From JBNLBS01 sp050303415 (GTDB taxonomy: Bacteria > Pseudomonadota > Gammaproteobacteria > Methylococcales > Methylomonadaceae), in NCBI GenBank assembly GCA_050303415.1, contig JBNLBS010000008.1, positions 1 through 64,000 of the forward strand: a stretch of 64,000 bases of DNA. Reading direction: 5' to 3'. Shown one piece after another: positions 26,674 to 35,662 of the stretch. The position numbers and the translations under genes were made by a program. Below the pieces are notes generated by a model. The model made no database searches. It saw only the letters and a program-made list of their open reading frames with translations, and had not been told where the DNA came from. The stretch's first letter is position 1. Each line of letters begins with the position of its first letter.

Positions 26674-27246
26674 TTAATAATTTTCAGAAAATTGATTTAA
26701 CAGCATATCCCGATGTTCAACAGGCAATTGAACCCGCACATTAACCTGCTCACTAAAGTCCTGGTCAATCAGTTCACCATTTAATTTTTTAAGCTGGTAT
26801 TCCAACGCCTGCATCTGGTTATAATCAAGGGTCAGATCAACCGTTGCAAGTTCTACATAGTCGACAATATCTGCCGCTTCAATTACTGCTTTGGCCGTAT
26901 TACCATAAGCCCTGATTAAACCACCGGCACCCAATTTAACGCCCCCGAAATAACGCACCACCACCAACAACAAATTTATCAGCTGCTTGCCTTCGAGATG
27001 CTGAAAAATAGGCTTGCCCGCAGTCCCTGATGGTTCACCGGCATCGTAAAAACGACAGCGCAGTCCTTGCTCGGTTTTTATACGATAGGCAAAAGTAATA
27101 TGATTGGCATTTGGGTGTTGCTCATGTAGACGCCTCAGTTCATCTAGCGCATCATCCTCACTGAAACAAGGCAAAACAATACCGATAAAACGAGATTTTT
27201 TAATGATCTCTTCAATTGATTGTCTGGATTTGACACAATGCATCAT
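26674..27246 (-). CDS. yigZ: YigZ/IMPACT family protein
   Basis: 190 residues. The IMPACT N-terminal domain reads KKSRFIGIVLP, then DAGEPSGTAGKPI and VVRYFGGVKLGAGGLIRAYG, all diagnostic. The C-terminal half is the ferredoxin-like DUF1949 domain. E. coli YigZ has this two-domain layout; the biochemical role is not settled. It is divergent from the glycolate-oxidase-type gene with 16 bp between starts, so the two promoters must overlap each other's coding edges. Confidence 0.92.
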   Translation of the reverse strand: MMHCVKSRQSIEEIIKKSRFIGIVLPCFSEDDALDELRRLHEQHPNANHITFAYRIKTEQGLRCRFYDAGEPSGTAGKPIFQHLEGKQLINLLLVVVRYFGGVKLGAGGLIRAYGNTAKAVIEAADIVDYVELATVDLTLDYNQMQALEYQLKKLNGELIDQDFSEQVNVRVQLPVEHRDMLLNQFSENY

Positions 27247-27262
27247 AGATCTGACTTAAAAA

Positions 27263-28768
27263 ATGCTTATGATAACAATTCAAGCTCACCCATCGGAAAA
27301 AATTCAACATAATGTTGCCAAAACCGATTTGCTTAAAGCTCTGGCAAAGTTTTTGCCGAAGACATCGATTCTATCAGATGGCGAACTGTTAGCCGCATTT
27401 GAATGTGACGGCCTTTCCGCCTATCAAAGCAAGCCATGGCTGGTGGTGCTGCCGGAAACCATCGATCAGGTTCAGGCGACCTTGGCATTATGTTACCGAC
27501 TGTGCGTTCCTGTTGTTGCCAGAGGCGCAGGTACCGGCTTATCAGGCGGAGCTTTAGCTGTTAATAATGGCGTCCTGCTTAGTCTGGCCAAGTTTAACCA
27601 AATCATCAAGCTCGATGCAGACAACCGTTTAGCCGTGGTACAGCCGGGAGTACGCAACCTCGCTATTTCTCAGGCCGCCGTCAAATATGGACTTTACTAT
27701 GCCCCCGACCCTTCGTCTCAAATTGCCTGCACCATAGGTGGTAATGTCGCGGAAAATGCCGGCGGCGTCCATTGTTTAAAGTACGGCCTGACCACCCACA
27801 ATATTTTACAGATCAAACTGCTTACCATCTCCGGTGAAATGGTTACCGTGGGCAACCATGCCCTGGATAGTGCCGGTTATGATTTATTGGCTCTAATAAC
27901 GGGCTCTGAAGGCATGCTTGGAATTATCGTGGAAGTAACCGTTAAGCTACTCCCTATTCCCAGCAAAGCTCAGGTAATAATGGCGGCCTATGACGATATC
28001 ATTAAAGCCGGACAGGCAGTCGCCGATATTATTGCAAGCGGTTTAATTCCTGCCGGTCTGGAAATGATGGATCATGCCGCCATCAAGGCGGCAGAAGATT
28101 TTGTTCATGCCGGTTACCCTGAACAGGCCGAAGCTATTTTATTGTGTGAACTGGATGGGACCGAGGCTCAAGTAGAGGCTGAATTACAACAAGCAGGTAA
28201 ACTGCTAGAAAGCAGCGGAGCCTTTCTTATCCGTATCGCACAATCCGAACAGGAAAGACAGTTGTTCTGGGCCGGCCGTAAATCCGCCTTCCCTGCGGTC
28301 GGTAGACTGTCACCGGATTACTATTGTATGGATGGCACTATTCCCAAACGGCATCTGGCTGAAATGTTGACGTCAATCAGCCGATTATCGGCACAATACG
28401 GTTTAGCCGTGGCCAATGTTTTCCATGCCGGTGACGGCAACCTGCATCCGTTGATCCTCTATAACGCCAATAATCCTGGCGAATTGGAGAAGGCGGAACA
28501 ATTAGGCGGAGATATTTTAAAACTGAGTATAGAACTGGGCGGGACCATTACCGGAGAACACGGAGTCGGCGTCGAGAAGATAAACTATATGTGCATTCAA
28601 TTTGCCGAGACAGAATTACAACAATTCCATGCGATAAAATATGCCTTTGATAAAAAAGGTCTGTTAAACCCGGGCAAGGCAATACCCACTTTAAACCGTT
28701 GCGCCGAATTCGGCGCCATGCATGTACATCAAGGTAAATTACCGCACCCGAATCTGGAACGGTTCTAG
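27263..28768 (+). CDS. glcD: FAD-linked oxidase, glycolate oxidase subunit GlcD type
   Basis: 501 residues. The PCMH-type FAD-binding domain has PVVARGAGTGLSGGAL, PDPSSQIACTIGGNVAENAGG and GSEGMLGIIVEVTVKLLP. The C-terminal cap has NVFHAGDGNLHPLIL (metal- or substrate-binding His) and GGTITGEHGVGVEK. These are features of GlcD, which oxidises glycolate to glyoxylate with GlcE and GlcF. Neither glcE nor glcF is adjacent, so a D-lactate or other 2-hydroxyacid dehydrogenase role is possible. In carbon metabolism it could recycle phosphoglycolate-derived glycolate; this is inference. Confidence 0.88.
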   Translation: MLMITIQAHPSEKIQHNVAKTDLLKALAKFLPKTSILSDGELLAAFECDGLSAYQSKPWLVVLPETIDQVQATLALCYRLCVPVVARGAGTGLSGGALAVNNGVLLSLAKFNQIIKLDADNRLAVVQPGVRNLAISQAAVKYGLYYAPDPSSQIACTIGGNVAENAGGVHCLKYGLTTHNILQIKLLTISGEMVTVGNHALDSAGYDLLALITGSEGMLGIIVEVTVKLLPIPSKAQVIMAAYDDIIKAGQAVADIIASGLIPAGLEMMDHAAIKAAEDFVHAGYPEQAEAILLCELDGTEAQVEAELQQAGKLLESSGAFLIRIAQSEQERQLFWAGRKSAFPAVGRLSPDYYCMDGTIPKRHLAEMLTSISRLSAQYGLAVANVFHAGDGNLHPLILYNANNPGELEKAEQLGGDILKLSIELGGTITGEHGVGVEKINYMCIQFAETELQQFHAIKYAFDKKGLLNPGKAIPTLNRCAEFGAMHVHQGKLPHPNLERF

Positions 28769-28785
28769 GAAAAACAGGAGCCAGC

Positions 28786-29277
28786 TTAGCTCATAACAAA
28801 AAACACCACTACATAGGTGACAAAAAAGTAGACAATAGACATCACCAAGCCTGCCATAGTAGTAATATTCAACACCTGTCTGATCACATTAGCAATCATG
28901 CTGACATTCCAAATCAACAGCGCAAAAAGAATATAATAACTGAACGGATCGTCTGTTAAAGTCAGCCATATCACAACCGGCAAACCAACGAACGACACGA
29001 CATTTTCACAGAACAGAAATGCTGTAGAAACCTGAATAAATGTATGCATTCCCCGAATCAGAAACAACATGACCGCAATAAAAAATATTGTTACCGTTGT
29101 TTCCAGAACAACTTCAAAAAATGCCTCCACAGGATCATCAAGCAAATTGGCCTGAATAAACAGCTCAACCAAAAAATAAAAAACAAGATTTTTTTTAAAA
29201 AAATTGATTGACCTGGGTACCTGATATATCTTTTTTTTAAAAAAGCATAACGGAAGGTATTCTTTTAAAATCTCCAT
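28786..29277 (-). CDS. Small multi-pass membrane protein, unknown function
   Basis: 163 residues with no recognised family. Four or five hydrophobic segments are visible from residue 28 on, including FFIAVMLFLIRGM, IWLTLTDDPFSYYILFALLIW and SIVYFFVTYVVVFFVMS. The N-terminus is basic with two FFKK motifs. Its 5' coding part holds two long A runs preceded by T runs. It follows the dynamin-like gene (29317-30747) on the same strand with 39 bp between, so the two are probably co-transcribed and may act at the same membrane. It converges with glcD. Confidence 0.75.
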   Translation of the reverse strand: MEILKEYLPLCFFKKKIYQVPRSINFFKKNLVFYFLVELFIQANLLDDPVEAFFEVVLETTVTIFFIAVMLFLIRGMHTFIQVSTAFLFCENVVSFVGLPVVIWLTLTDDPFSYYILFALLIWNVSMIANVIRQVLNITTMAGLVMSIVYFFVTYVVVFFVMS

Positions 29278-29316
29278 GACCTGATTTTTATATTTTTTAA
29301 AAAAGTAACATTAAGC

Positions 29317-30747
29317 TTAATTGTCAAAACCGGATTGACTGGAAAATGCACCAGGCAGTTCAGGATCTAAAACCGATGGTTGCGGAGCAGAAACCGGCTC
29401 ATCATTCGTGACAATAGCATTATAAGTTGTAAAATTATCGTTGAGTGTTTGCACCAGTCCTTTAGCTTTATCGGATAACTGAGCCAATCTGGCTTTTGTC
29501 GCTTTATTCCAGCCTACCGGTGTCGTTATGGGCAACAACATACGCCAGGGTGTCAGACTTTTTTCAAATATTTCCGAAAGATTTTCCAAAATATGCAGTT
29601 CTTTCTGTCTGTCATCCAGCCTTTTAACAATAAACTTTGCTTGCACTTTACTGATCAGAAGATGCAACGGTACCATCACTGTCGTTAATGTAATAATAAT
29701 TAAAGGGCCAATAATCGGATCTAAAAAGAAAGCAAAAAAACCGATATTAATTTCAGCAAACAACATTAAGGTGACAATAAACCCCAAAATCAACAACGTG
29801 GAAAAATTGCAACGGTCTTTCCAGACAGAAATACCCTCGGTAATTTCCGGCATAATAACCTCACCAATTTCGCGGATACTATGATCCAGGGAATTTAACA
29901 CTCGATAAGAGCGGTCATGATCAACATTAGCCAGGCGCTGGTCGATTTCACTAAACCCTGACTGATTCTGTTTATCCAAAATAATAAACTGCCCTGTATT
30001 TAACCCCAACTCGGCCAACCTTCTTTGCCAGTTTGTCACCAGTTCAGCACCATTGCTGGGTGTCAATTCAGCATTGGTTTGATCAATCAAATAAACAAAT
30101 TTGTTAGAATCCTGATGAGCAATAATATGCTGGGTCAACTCATTAATCAGGTGGGGGTCGGAATTAAAAATATCAGTAAAAACCAGGATTAAATCCGAAA
30201 CCTCAATTGAATATTGTGTCAACAAATTAGAAACAGGGTTTGCTAAAGCGAATTCAACGGGAGGGGTATCAATAAACAGTTTACCTTTTAATCGTGGATT
30301 GGTTACGGTTTTCAATTCCAGGTAGGAATTAATACGCTCTCCCTCCCCAGCTTTTTTTTGTTCAATTTTTTTACTGATCTGATAAAACGGAAACCGTTGA
30401 TCCACATCCAAAGCCGTACCGGGTAAAGTGACTGAATTTGGCTGGTTACTATGCTGCAGCACGGTAAATTTATTGATTGCCGACTGAATTCCCGAAAGTA
30501 ATGTGTCAGAAGCAAAATATTCATTAATAAATTTAGTTTTGGCAGATGCATGACTGCTAATAACACTGATAACCGGCCACCACGTATTTTTACTGGCTGT
30601 TGTGTCGTCTTCACCCAAAAGTCCCAATTCATATTCAAGCTGATCCAATTCATGAAATGCTTTGGTTGCATTTAGTAAAACAGGGTTATCACTAGCAAAG
30701 TTTTTTTCCAGGTTAATCAGGTGCTTACTTACAGTTTTATCATTCAT
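29317..30747 (-). CDS. Dynamin/EHD-like membrane protein with degenerate GTP-binding motifs
   Basis: 476 residues. Around residues 58-75 the sequence VISVISSHASAKTKFIN fits the dynamin/EHD P-loop form (GxYSxGKTxFIN), but both motif glycines are replaced (Ser and Ala). A G3-like DTPP occurs at 160-163 where DTPG is normal. A G4-like motif is not clear. Two adjacent membrane segments lie at about 318-360 (LLILGFIVTLMLFAEINIGF and IIGPLIIITLTTVMVPLHLL), followed by a coiled-coil tail. The fold call is by pattern and moderate. If right, GTP binding is probably lost or weak. Its operon partner is the small membrane protein at 28786-29277; the lipoprotein at 30964 is divergent. Confidence 0.65.
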   Translation of the reverse strand: MNDKTVSKHLINLEKNFASDNPVLLNATKAFHELDQLEYELGLLGEDDTTASKNTWWPVISVISSHASAKTKFINEYFASDTLLSGIQSAINKFTVLQHSNQPNSVTLPGTALDVDQRFPFYQISKKIEQKKAGEGERINSYLELKTVTNPRLKGKLFIDTPPVEFALANPVSNLLTQYSIEVSDLILVFTDIFNSDPHLINELTQHIIAHQDSNKFVYLIDQTNAELTPSNGAELVTNWQRRLAELGLNTGQFIILDKQNQSGFSEIDQRLANVDHDRSYRVLNSLDHSIREIGEVIMPEITEGISVWKDRCNFSTLLILGFIVTLMLFAEINIGFFAFFLDPIIGPLIIITLTTVMVPLHLLISKVQAKFIVKRLDDRQKELHILENLSEIFEKSLTPWRMLLPITTPVGWNKATKARLAQLSDKAKGLVQTLNDNFTTYNAIVTNDEPVSAPQPSVLDPELPGAFSSQSGFDN

Positions 30748-30963
30748 CAGTCTAAACCGGGCTCGTTAATTATTATGATTTCCAAGTATAAACGGATTAA
30801 GGTGGTTTATACCCATGATGAATGATACAAGAACCAAAGCAAGATATAAAATTTTTTGTTTTATGTTAAAAAATAAACCCTGAAAAAGTATGATTATTTT
30901 TTACTGTCATTTAAATTTACGGTATCTTTAGTCAATCAGTCAGCGCGCTCAAACCAATAAATA

Positions 30964-31350
30964 ATGCACTACTTATCCAACCAATTTAAAGACAGCAGCA
31001 AAAAACTTATCCCGCTATTTGCATTGCTGCTGATATCAACGGGGTGCAGTTTAAACAGCGAATTGACTAAACAGGAATTTAGTCAATATGTAGAAAATGT
31101 CTTTCGCCTTCAAAACCAAATAACGGGTGAAATCATGATGCTGGCTGATACAGAGAAGCAATATCAATATGAACAACTATTATCCCTTGAACATACCATG
31201 CACCAGACCTGTCAACCCTTAAATGAACTGGCCGAACGGGAAATCGACGGTTTAAAGACCGGGTTCATGTTGAAACAACAGGTAAAAAGCAGCGTTTATA
31301 ATTGCGAACAGGCTGCATTGAAAGTACAAAAATTACTTAAAACCTTTTAA
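30964..31350 (+). CDS. Small lipoprotein of unknown function
   Basis: 128 residues. A type II signal peptide ends in the lipobox LISTGC, with the acylated Cys near residue 28. The mature part (about 100 residues) is helical and Gln/Glu-rich, with two further Cys (in HQTCQPL and VYNCEQA) that could form a disulfide. No family recognised. Ser follows the acylated Cys, so outer-membrane sorting is expected. It is divergent from the dynamin-like gene and overlaps the DoxX gene tail-to-tail by 18 bp. Confidence 0.75.
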   Translation: MHYLSNQFKDSSKKLIPLFALLLISTGCSLNSELTKQEFSQYVENVFRLQNQITGEIMMLADTEKQYQYEQLLSLEHTMHQTCQPLNELAEREIDGLKTGFMLKQQVKSSVYNCEQAALKVQKLLKTF

Positions 31351-31929
31351 ATCGTTTAGCCAATAATCCAGACTGACATAGCGACCGGCACCATAAAAAA
31401 ACAATACCATGATCATACACGCATAGGTCGCGGCAAATTCAATACCATTGTTTAACACAACAAACTGTCCATGTTCGGTCAACCATTGGTAATGACCATA
31501 TTGTTGAAGAATCTCCTTAGCTTTATCCAGACGTTCTATGGCACCTATCGTGCGCTCAGTAGCAAATAAACCGCTTCCTTCCGCAATCGCCAGCCAACCA
31601 TTTTCCCAATGCACGGTTAACGCAGCACCAATCATGGTAAAAAACAACGGAATACATATCCAACGTACTGCAAAACCCAGTAATAAACAAATAGCCCCCA
31701 ATAGCTCAGTCAATGTCACCAGCCCTGCCAACAACACGGGAAAAGGCAGCCCCAAACCCCAATCATCATTACCAAACCACGCCGACGTATCAGAAAAATT
31801 ATCGAATTTTTTAAAACCAGCCATCCATAACACCGGAAACAAATATAATCTAAGTGCCAAAGGCGCTAAAAAATCAGCTCTTTTTGATTGTTCCAAAAAA
31901 CATTGTAATTTACCGAACAAAACCTCCAT
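31333..31929 (-). CDS. DoxX family membrane protein
   Basis: 198 residues from the ATG at 31929, chosen because GGAGG lies 5 bases before it; the ATG four codons earlier contributes that very ribosome-binding sequence. Four membrane segments are seen. The first holds APLALRLYLFPVLWMAGFKKF, typical of DoxX, and the third ELLGAICLLLGFAVRW. A charged loop of about 60 residues (ATERTIGAIERLDKAKEIL) is inserted before the last segment, longer than in most DoxX. Function is unclear; relatives are linked to quinone-dependent redox and stress functions. Confidence 0.82.
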   Translation of the reverse strand: MEVLFGKLQCFLEQSKRADFLAPLALRLYLFPVLWMAGFKKFDNFSDTSAWFGNDDWGLGLPFPVLLAGLVTLTELLGAICLLLGFAVRWICIPLFFTMIGAALTVHWENGWLAIAEGSGLFATERTIGAIERLDKAKEILQQYGHYQWLTEHGQFVVLNNGIEFAATYACMIMVLFFYGAGRYVSLDYWLNDLKGFK

Positions 31930-32006
31930 ACCAGCCTCCATTACTTTTTTTTAATCCGTTTTATTAGAAACCTGAATGATATTTTTGTTCAATATCATTG
32001 CCATAA

Positions 32007-32483
32007 TTAAAACAGTTCCAATACCACTAATAAATTTTTACCCTTTACCGACACGGATTTTAAAGTCGATTTGGCAAATTTATATTTCAAGCCTTCCTGC
32101 TTTAAACTGTAGATGGCTTTTTTCATCATTATTCTTTTTGCCAGCCATTGAATGATTGTTTTGACTTGTACCAGGTATTTATCCTGAATACCGGCTATTT
32201 CCAGCTTTTCTATAACCGCTTGAGTAAAGAAAAATTCCTTTGTTTCGGCGTTATAACTTAACGAACCGGTAATATTAAGTATACCCAATGCTTTGACCCG
32301 GCCCGGAACCGATATTGCCGTATGCACGTACAAACCAATTTTATTACCTTCCGTTATTAACTCTATTTTCGGCTCGAACAAGACGACGGTAACAAAAAAC
32401 TTGCTTTTCTTAACTGGCATAATTGCCGCCAATTCCTGTTGAATCCTAGCCTCGGAGATTTTTAAAGTATATGAAAATGTCAT
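32007..32483 (-). CDS. DUF1439/YceB-like protein
   Basis: 158 residues. The beta-rich pattern and the opening TFSYTLKISEARIQQELAAIMP, followed by PKIELITEGNKIGLYV and GILNITGSLSYNAETKEFFF, match E. coli YceB-type DUF1439 proteins. Those are lipoproteins with a lipid-binding-like fold. Here no signal peptide or lipobox is seen in the called start, which is odd; no upstream in-frame start supplies one. A cytosolic location or an undetected start is possible. Function unknown. A promoter region of about 200 bp separates it from the DUF898 gene. Confidence 0.7.
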   Translation of the reverse strand: MTFSYTLKISEARIQQELAAIMPVKKSKFFVTVVLFEPKIELITEGNKIGLYVHTAISVPGRVKALGILNITGSLSYNAETKEFFFTQAVIEKLEIAGIQDKYLVQVKTIIQWLAKRIMMKKAIYSLKQEGLKYKFAKSTLKSVSVKGKNLLVVLELF

Positions 32484-32690
32484 CTTTATTGAGGGTGAAA
32501 AAAGAATTTATCGACCTATGCCGTAGGAAGGAAACAACCTGAAAATGCCTGATACCCCTACACACTGACATACTATGAAATTATTTTAAAAATAGCTAAA
32601 TCACAGCTATGATTATAACAACCCATCCAACAGCCTAGAGTTAATGTTTCAAACTATCACTTTCTAATAATTAAAATCAGGGGGGATTGT

Positions 32691-33716
32691 ATGCAGAATA
32701 ACCTACAGCAGTTCGAATTTTATGGCAAAACCGGTGAGTTTTTTAAGATATGGATCGTCAATATCATGCTGTCTATTGTCACACTCGGTATTTATTCAGC
32801 CTGGGCCAAAGTCAGAACCCGACAGTATTTTTATAACAATACCCTGTTGTTGAATACACCATTCGACTATCTGGCAGACCCGGTCAAAATTCTAAAAGGC
32901 CGTCTATTTGCCCTGGCAGTGATTATTCTCTTTTCAATCTCACCGGCCATTTCACCAATACTGGAAGGTTTTCTTTCGTTACTGTTTATTGCGTTATTTC
33001 CCTGGATCATAGTGAAAGCGCTGAAATTCAATCTGTACAATTCCGCTTACCGCAATATCCGTTTTCATTTTAAAGGTAGCTATATGGATGCGATTACAGT
33101 GTTTATCGGTCTACCTTTTTTAGTTGCTATTTCTTTTGGGTTAGCCTATCCGTATTTCGCCAAAGAACGCAAAAAATTTATTATCGATAACAGCGCATAC
33201 GGGAGCAGCCGATTTAATCTGTCGGTAACAACCGGCCAGTTTTATGGCATCTATCTTAAAGCAGTCGGCTTTGCCCTGTTAGTGTTTATAATCAGCGCCA
33301 CATTTTTTCAATTTCTTAAATTATTGGGACCGGAACAAAGCAAAAACGTTGGAGCAGCAGTCGCATTAACAATGTTCTTACTGTTCTACCCAGTGTTAAT
33401 GGTGATTTACGCTTATCTCTATACCACGGTCACAAATTTGGTTATCAACCATTCCACGCTTAAGCAATATCAGTTTGAAAGCCGTTTGGAAACAAGCACA
33501 ATGTGCTGGTTATATTTTTCCAACACACTGGCCATTATATTTTCATTAGGTTTGCTAATACCCTGGGCCATGATCCGTACGGCCCGCTATCGAATTTCCT
33601 GCCTGTCACTGGTTGCCGACAGCGAACTCGATGCCTTTTTTGCCGCCGAAGCCGAAAGTGCCGATGCCATTGGCGAGGAACTGGGTGACCTGCTGGATAT
33701 AGATATCGGCCTGTGA
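32691..33716 (+). CDS. YjgN-family (DUF898) multi-pass membrane protein
   Basis: 341 residues, six to eight hydrophobic segments. The N-terminal FYGKTGEFFKIWIVNIMLSIVTLGIYSAWAKVRTRQYFYNNTLL is repeated in form at about 265-300 (YFSNTLAIIFSLGLLIPWAMIRTARY), the repeat structure typical of DUF898/YjgN. A GGGGGG-rich ribosome-binding site lies 6 bases before the ATG. Its stop overlaps the M48 peptidase start as GTGA. The pairing suggests a joint role in membrane-protein quality control, which is inferred. Confidence 0.85.
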   Translation: MQNNLQQFEFYGKTGEFFKIWIVNIMLSIVTLGIYSAWAKVRTRQYFYNNTLLLNTPFDYLADPVKILKGRLFALAVIILFSISPAISPILEGFLSLLFIALFPWIIVKALKFNLYNSAYRNIRFHFKGSYMDAITVFIGLPFLVAISFGLAYPYFAKERKKFIIDNSAYGSSRFNLSVTTGQFYGIYLKAVGFALLVFIISATFFQFLKLLGPEQSKNVGAAVALTMFLLFYPVLMVIYAYLYTTVTNLVINHSTLKQYQFESRLETSTMCWLYFSNTLAIIFSLGLLIPWAMIRTARYRISCLSLVADSELDAFFAAEAESADAIGEELGDLLDIDIGL

Positions 33717-34744
33717 TCAAAATTAACGGCATTTATTACGACGGCCAAAGTTCGGCCCGTATTCCGGTCACTATCAGTTTTTATCGGACAGGAAAAGTAC
33801 TGATCAGCAGCGAAACGCTGGTCATAAAAACCGCGTTTGATCAATTAAGGATAGCGGCCAGACTGGCCAATACCCGCCGTAATATTTTTCTGAACAACGG
33901 CGGTAAACTGGAAACTGCGGATAATGAAGCCATCGACAGAGTCTGCGCCTATTTTGACCGCAATATATTTCAGGCATTGCTACACCGTCTGGAAAAGCAC
34001 TGGGGCTATGTCTTAACCGCCTTACTGATCACACTGGCCTTTACCTGGGGTGGCATAGAATACGGTGTGCCGGTTGCAGCCAAATGGGTGGCCAAAGGCA
34101 TACCGGTTAAAATTGAACAACAGTTAGGCGAGCAGACACTGGCATCCTTAGACAACTGGCTGTTATCGAAAACAAAGATTTCCGCCCAAGACCAGACTCG
34201 GTTTCAACAACATATTGACCGCCTGATCAACACAACTGAACAACCATACCCCTACCAACTGATTTTTAGAAACAGCCCGCAAATGGGTGCCAATGCACTG
34301 GCTTTGCCCGGCGGTATGGTCATACTGACAGACGACCTGATCAAACTGGCAAAAAATGATGAGCAGATTATCTCCGTAATCGCCCATGAAATGGGCCATA
34401 TCCAATATCAACACGGCCTGCGTTCGATACTTCAGGACTCAATTACCGCACTCTTTATGGCCGGCCTGTTAGGTGATATCACCTCAATCACCTCATTATC
34501 AGTCACCCTGCCCACCTTTCTGGTGGAAACCCATTATTCCAGACAATTTGAACTGGAAGCCGACCAGTACGCAGTTCAATTTCTACAGCAGCGAAACATA
34601 GATACTGAAGCATTTATTCAAATTCTGACCTTACTGGAACAAGCGCATGACTCTTCGTTCGAATTTGACTACCTGTCCAGCCACCCGGCAATGGAAATAC
34701 GCTTAGACAAAATCAGATCGGGCAGGAAAAATGATAGTTTTTAG
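33713..34744 (+). CDS. M48-family zinc metallopeptidase
   Basis: 343 residues. An N-terminal domain of about 95 residues precedes one membrane segment (about 98-112, GYVLTALLITLAFTW), then the peptidase domain. Zinc motif HEMGH is at 225-229 and the third ligand Glu is in FELEADQYA, so catalysis looks intact. Unlike E. coli BepA there is no TPR tail. The start is a GTG overlapping the DUF898 stop, so the two genes are translationally coupled. The catalytic domain is likely periplasmic; substrate unknown. A terminator follows at 34796. Confidence 0.9.
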   Translation: MIKINGIYYDGQSSARIPVTISFYRTGKVLISSETLVIKTAFDQLRIAARLANTRRNIFLNNGGKLETADNEAIDRVCAYFDRNIFQALLHRLEKHWGYVLTALLITLAFTWGGIEYGVPVAAKWVAKGIPVKIEQQLGEQTLASLDNWLLSKTKISAQDQTRFQQHIDRLINTTEQPYPYQLIFRNSPQMGANALALPGGMVILTDDLIKLAKNDEQIISVIAHEMGHIQYQHGLRSILQDSITALFMAGLLGDITSITSLSVTLPTFLVETHYSRQFELEADQYAVQFLQQRNIDTEAFIQILTLLEQAHDSSFEFDYLSSHPAMEIRLDKIRSGRKNDSF

Positions 34745-34795
34745 GTGTTGACATCATCAAACCTAGTGCATAGACTCAGTCTATCAAGCATACAG

Positions 34796-34827
34796 AAAAG
34801 ATTGCCCGATTTACCGGGTAAGCTTTT
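34796..34827 (+). terminator. Intrinsic terminator of the DUF898-M48 operon
   Basis: AAAAG-A-TTGCCCG pairs with CGGGTAA-G-CTTTT around a six-base loop; there is one G-T pair and one mismatch. It lies about 50 bp after the M48 stop and ends in CTTTTAT, as expected for a rho-independent terminator. Confidence 0.65.
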
Positions 34828-35228
34828 ATCGTTATATAAAAATAGAAGGGGAAATTATGCCCGAATATTAGGCTGATACCAGGATAGTAAGAAAATTTAC
34901 TTAAAATAATGGTTATGCCTTGGGGGATAGATGGAACTCAAACACATTCTTGAACTAAATGGCCAGTGATAGGAAAAAATATTCAGAAGCCATCAATGAA
35001 CGGTAAGTAAGCGTTTCAAAAATAATTAAGGCAAGTTCATGAGCGAATTGGAAAGCATATCGCTGATAAATACCTAGCTAAATCAGATATGTCACAATTG
35101 ACAAAGATAGCAACCTTTAAGTTATTGCAGACAATAGGGCATAACAAACCCACCCGATGCAAAAAACGCACAGGTGATTAGAGCAGTTAGATGTACACAT
35201 TCATATTTAGTATTCATTAGGAGGTCAC
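34828..35228. other. Noncoding stretch with a weak attC-like site
   Basis: No intact gene is visible; short frames near 34931 and 35040 are broken by stops. At 35139-35192 GCATAAC and GCAGTTAGATG enclose CACC/GGTG and GC/GC pairs, a small imperfect palindrome with the outline of a short attC site. It ends about 35 bp before the first of three small accessory genes. AGGAGG at 35219-35224 is the ribosome-binding site of the next gene. The remainder shows nothing I can name. Confidence 0.3.
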
Positions 35229-35651
35229 ATGATTTTTGATCCAATTACTTGGTTTTTACTAGTTCTATTAATTATTCTTCTGGCAATACTCATTTGGTTA
35301 TTCAAAGAAAAACAGACTGAGCCTTGGGTTATGTACGATTCAATCAGTACTCCCGAAAGAACTACCGAAGACGCATGTGGTGATAGCGGTATTCTTGTTT
35401 CAATTAATAATGTTCGCAACTTAAATGTCCACGTAGAACTTGAAAATAGAGGTGATTGTATGGTCTCTCTTTTTATTGGAGGAAATGCGTTTTTAGAGGC
35501 AAAAGCACCACAAGCCCCTCTCGGGAACGGTGTTACTTATGTTACGGCTTTTGTGCCTCTTCCTAAAGGAGCCAGAATTTCATACAAATGCGCAACCGAT
35601 GAAATGGAAAATCCACAGTGTGTTTTCAGAGCCCGAGTCACTGTTAGATAA
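35229..35651 (+). CDS. Membrane-anchored small protein, unknown function
   Basis: 140 residues. One membrane segment (about 8-27, FLLVLLIILLAILIWLF) is followed by a soluble beta-rich domain with four Cys (DACGDSG, GDCMV, YKCAT, PQCVF). No family recognised. A very strong AGGAGG ribosome-binding site sits 4 bases before the ATG. It leads a tight group of three small genes (12-bp gap, then an overlap) in an otherwise gene-poor stretch. Confidence 0.7.
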   Translation: MIFDPITWFLLVLLIILLAILIWLFKEKQTEPWVMYDSISTPERTTEDACGDSGILVSINNVRNLNVHVELENRGDCMVSLFIGGNAFLEAKAPQAPLGNGVTYVTAFVPLPKGARISYKCATDEMENPQCVFRARVTVR

Positions 35652-35662
35652 GGAAATTTAAC

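Noticed and set aside
28786..29277. Pseudogene call for the small membrane protein
   Set aside because: The homopolymer runs suggested a frameshift risk, but the frame is open from the ATG to the stop with sensible membrane segments, so it is kept as a gene.
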